Shown here: positions 63,836 through 64,000 of the stretch, piece after piece | How positions within the stretch are numbered: the stretch's first letter is position 1 | How the letters are laid out: each line of letters begins with the position of its first letter | NCBI RefSeq assembly: GCF_039534165.1 | Contig: NZ_BAAAUX010000014.1 | Coordinates: forward strand, 434,001-498,000 | Length of the DNA: 64,000 nt | Origin: Saccharopolyspora_D taberi | GTDB lineage: Bacteria > Actinomycetota > Actinomycetes > Mycobacteriales > Pseudonocardiaceae | Reading direction: 5' to 3' | The notes under the pieces: model-generated | Databases searched by the model: none | What the model saw: the letters and a program-made list of their open reading frames with translations, nothing else | Told to the model about the DNA's origin: nothing | Program-made: the position numbers and the translations under genes

Positions 63836-64000
63836 TCATCGGGCGGTCGTGAGCACCGAGACCGAGTTCGAGTTGACGTTGGTGACGTAGGCGCGGCGAC
63901 CGTCCGGGGTCACTGCCACCGACACCGGCGCGGACCCGACGGGCACGGTCCCGACGACGCGGTTGCTCCCGACGTCGACCACCGAGACGTCGTTCGATCC
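63836..64000 (-). CDS. YVTN beta-propeller protein, C-terminal fragment
   Basis: The frame runs off the window edge, leaving 54 residues on the minus strand. It shows NVVSVVDVGSNRVV-like and PDGRRAYVTNVNSNSVSVL, the C-terminal repeat of YVTN-family beta-propeller proteins (surface-layer or YncE-like). The N-terminus is not present. The TGA stop is at 63836-63838. Confidence 0.85.
   Translation of the reverse strand, partial: GSNDVSVVDVGSNRVVGTVPVGSAPVSVAVTPDGRRAYVTNVNSNSVSVLTTAR

Overview
The window is high-GC DNA with dense coding, frequent GTG/TTG starts, many 4-bp (ATGA/GTGA) gene overlaps and no rRNA or tRNA gene that I can see. The gene families point to an actinomycete: GpgS, a DUF5313 membrane protein, a DUF574-type methyltransferase, a STAND ATPase with an actinobacterial-type N-terminus, and DUF2064. 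The overall character suggests the Pseudonocardiales, possibly Saccharopolyspora or a relative. The genus is an inference and was not tested.

Layout. 0-7.7 kb: the end of a trans-sulfuration PLP enzyme, a membrane protein, an SDR, and a four-gene translationally coupled DNA-alkylation operon on the minus strand (ECF-like sigma, MGMT fused to an Ada zinc domain, an unknown 139-aa protein, AlkB). An APC permease and its divergent Lrp-type regulator follow. 7.8-14.7 kb is the most unusual block: two CRP/FNR-type regulators flanking a PycTM-like membrane protein, a tandem nucleotidyl-cyclase-like protein, a P-loop NTPase and an SPFH/band-7-like protein. I read it as a candidate cyclic-nucleotide signalling or Pycsar-like conflict system. 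14.7-25.9 kb: an arginase-family enzyme, GDSL hydrolase, carboxylesterase, a gluconate regulon (gntP, GntR regulator, gntK) with a shared operator, an LLM flavoenzyme and a BisC-type molybdoenzyme.

27.2-35.0 kb appears to be a coordinated envelope or glycan locus: a membrane-anchored sulfite-oxidase-type protein, a nucleotide-sugar epimerase with a zinc-knuckle-like insert, a two-component system, a multispanning GT-C-like protein, a GT2 glycosyltransferase, a DUF2064 protein and a methyltransferase. Both divergent promoter regions carry the same 11-bp-spaced direct repeat (CGTAAGA), which probably binds the local response regulator.

35-50.5 kb is mostly housekeeping or accessory metabolism: GNATs, methyltransferases, a large secreted PIG-L deacetylase, a FAD oxidoreductase, RecQ, a class III aminotransferase, a transketolase, a PEBP-like protein and a HIT protein. 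50.5-64 kb holds a secreted C15-peptidase-like protein with Ser at the catalytic Cys position, an isochorismatase-fold protein lacking the whole catalytic triad, and a GT-B-like protein interrupted by 15 copies of a 7-bp repeat (potential phase variation). A STAND-TPR ATPase, GpgS, a TetR regulator and the end of a YVTN beta-propeller protein complete it.

Short tandem repeats (7, 15, 17 and 24 bp units) recur across the window and are themselves notable. No insertion sequence, CRISPR array, integrase or attachment site was recognised. No gene-free stretch exceeds 300 bp; the longest is about 285 bp (50466-50750).
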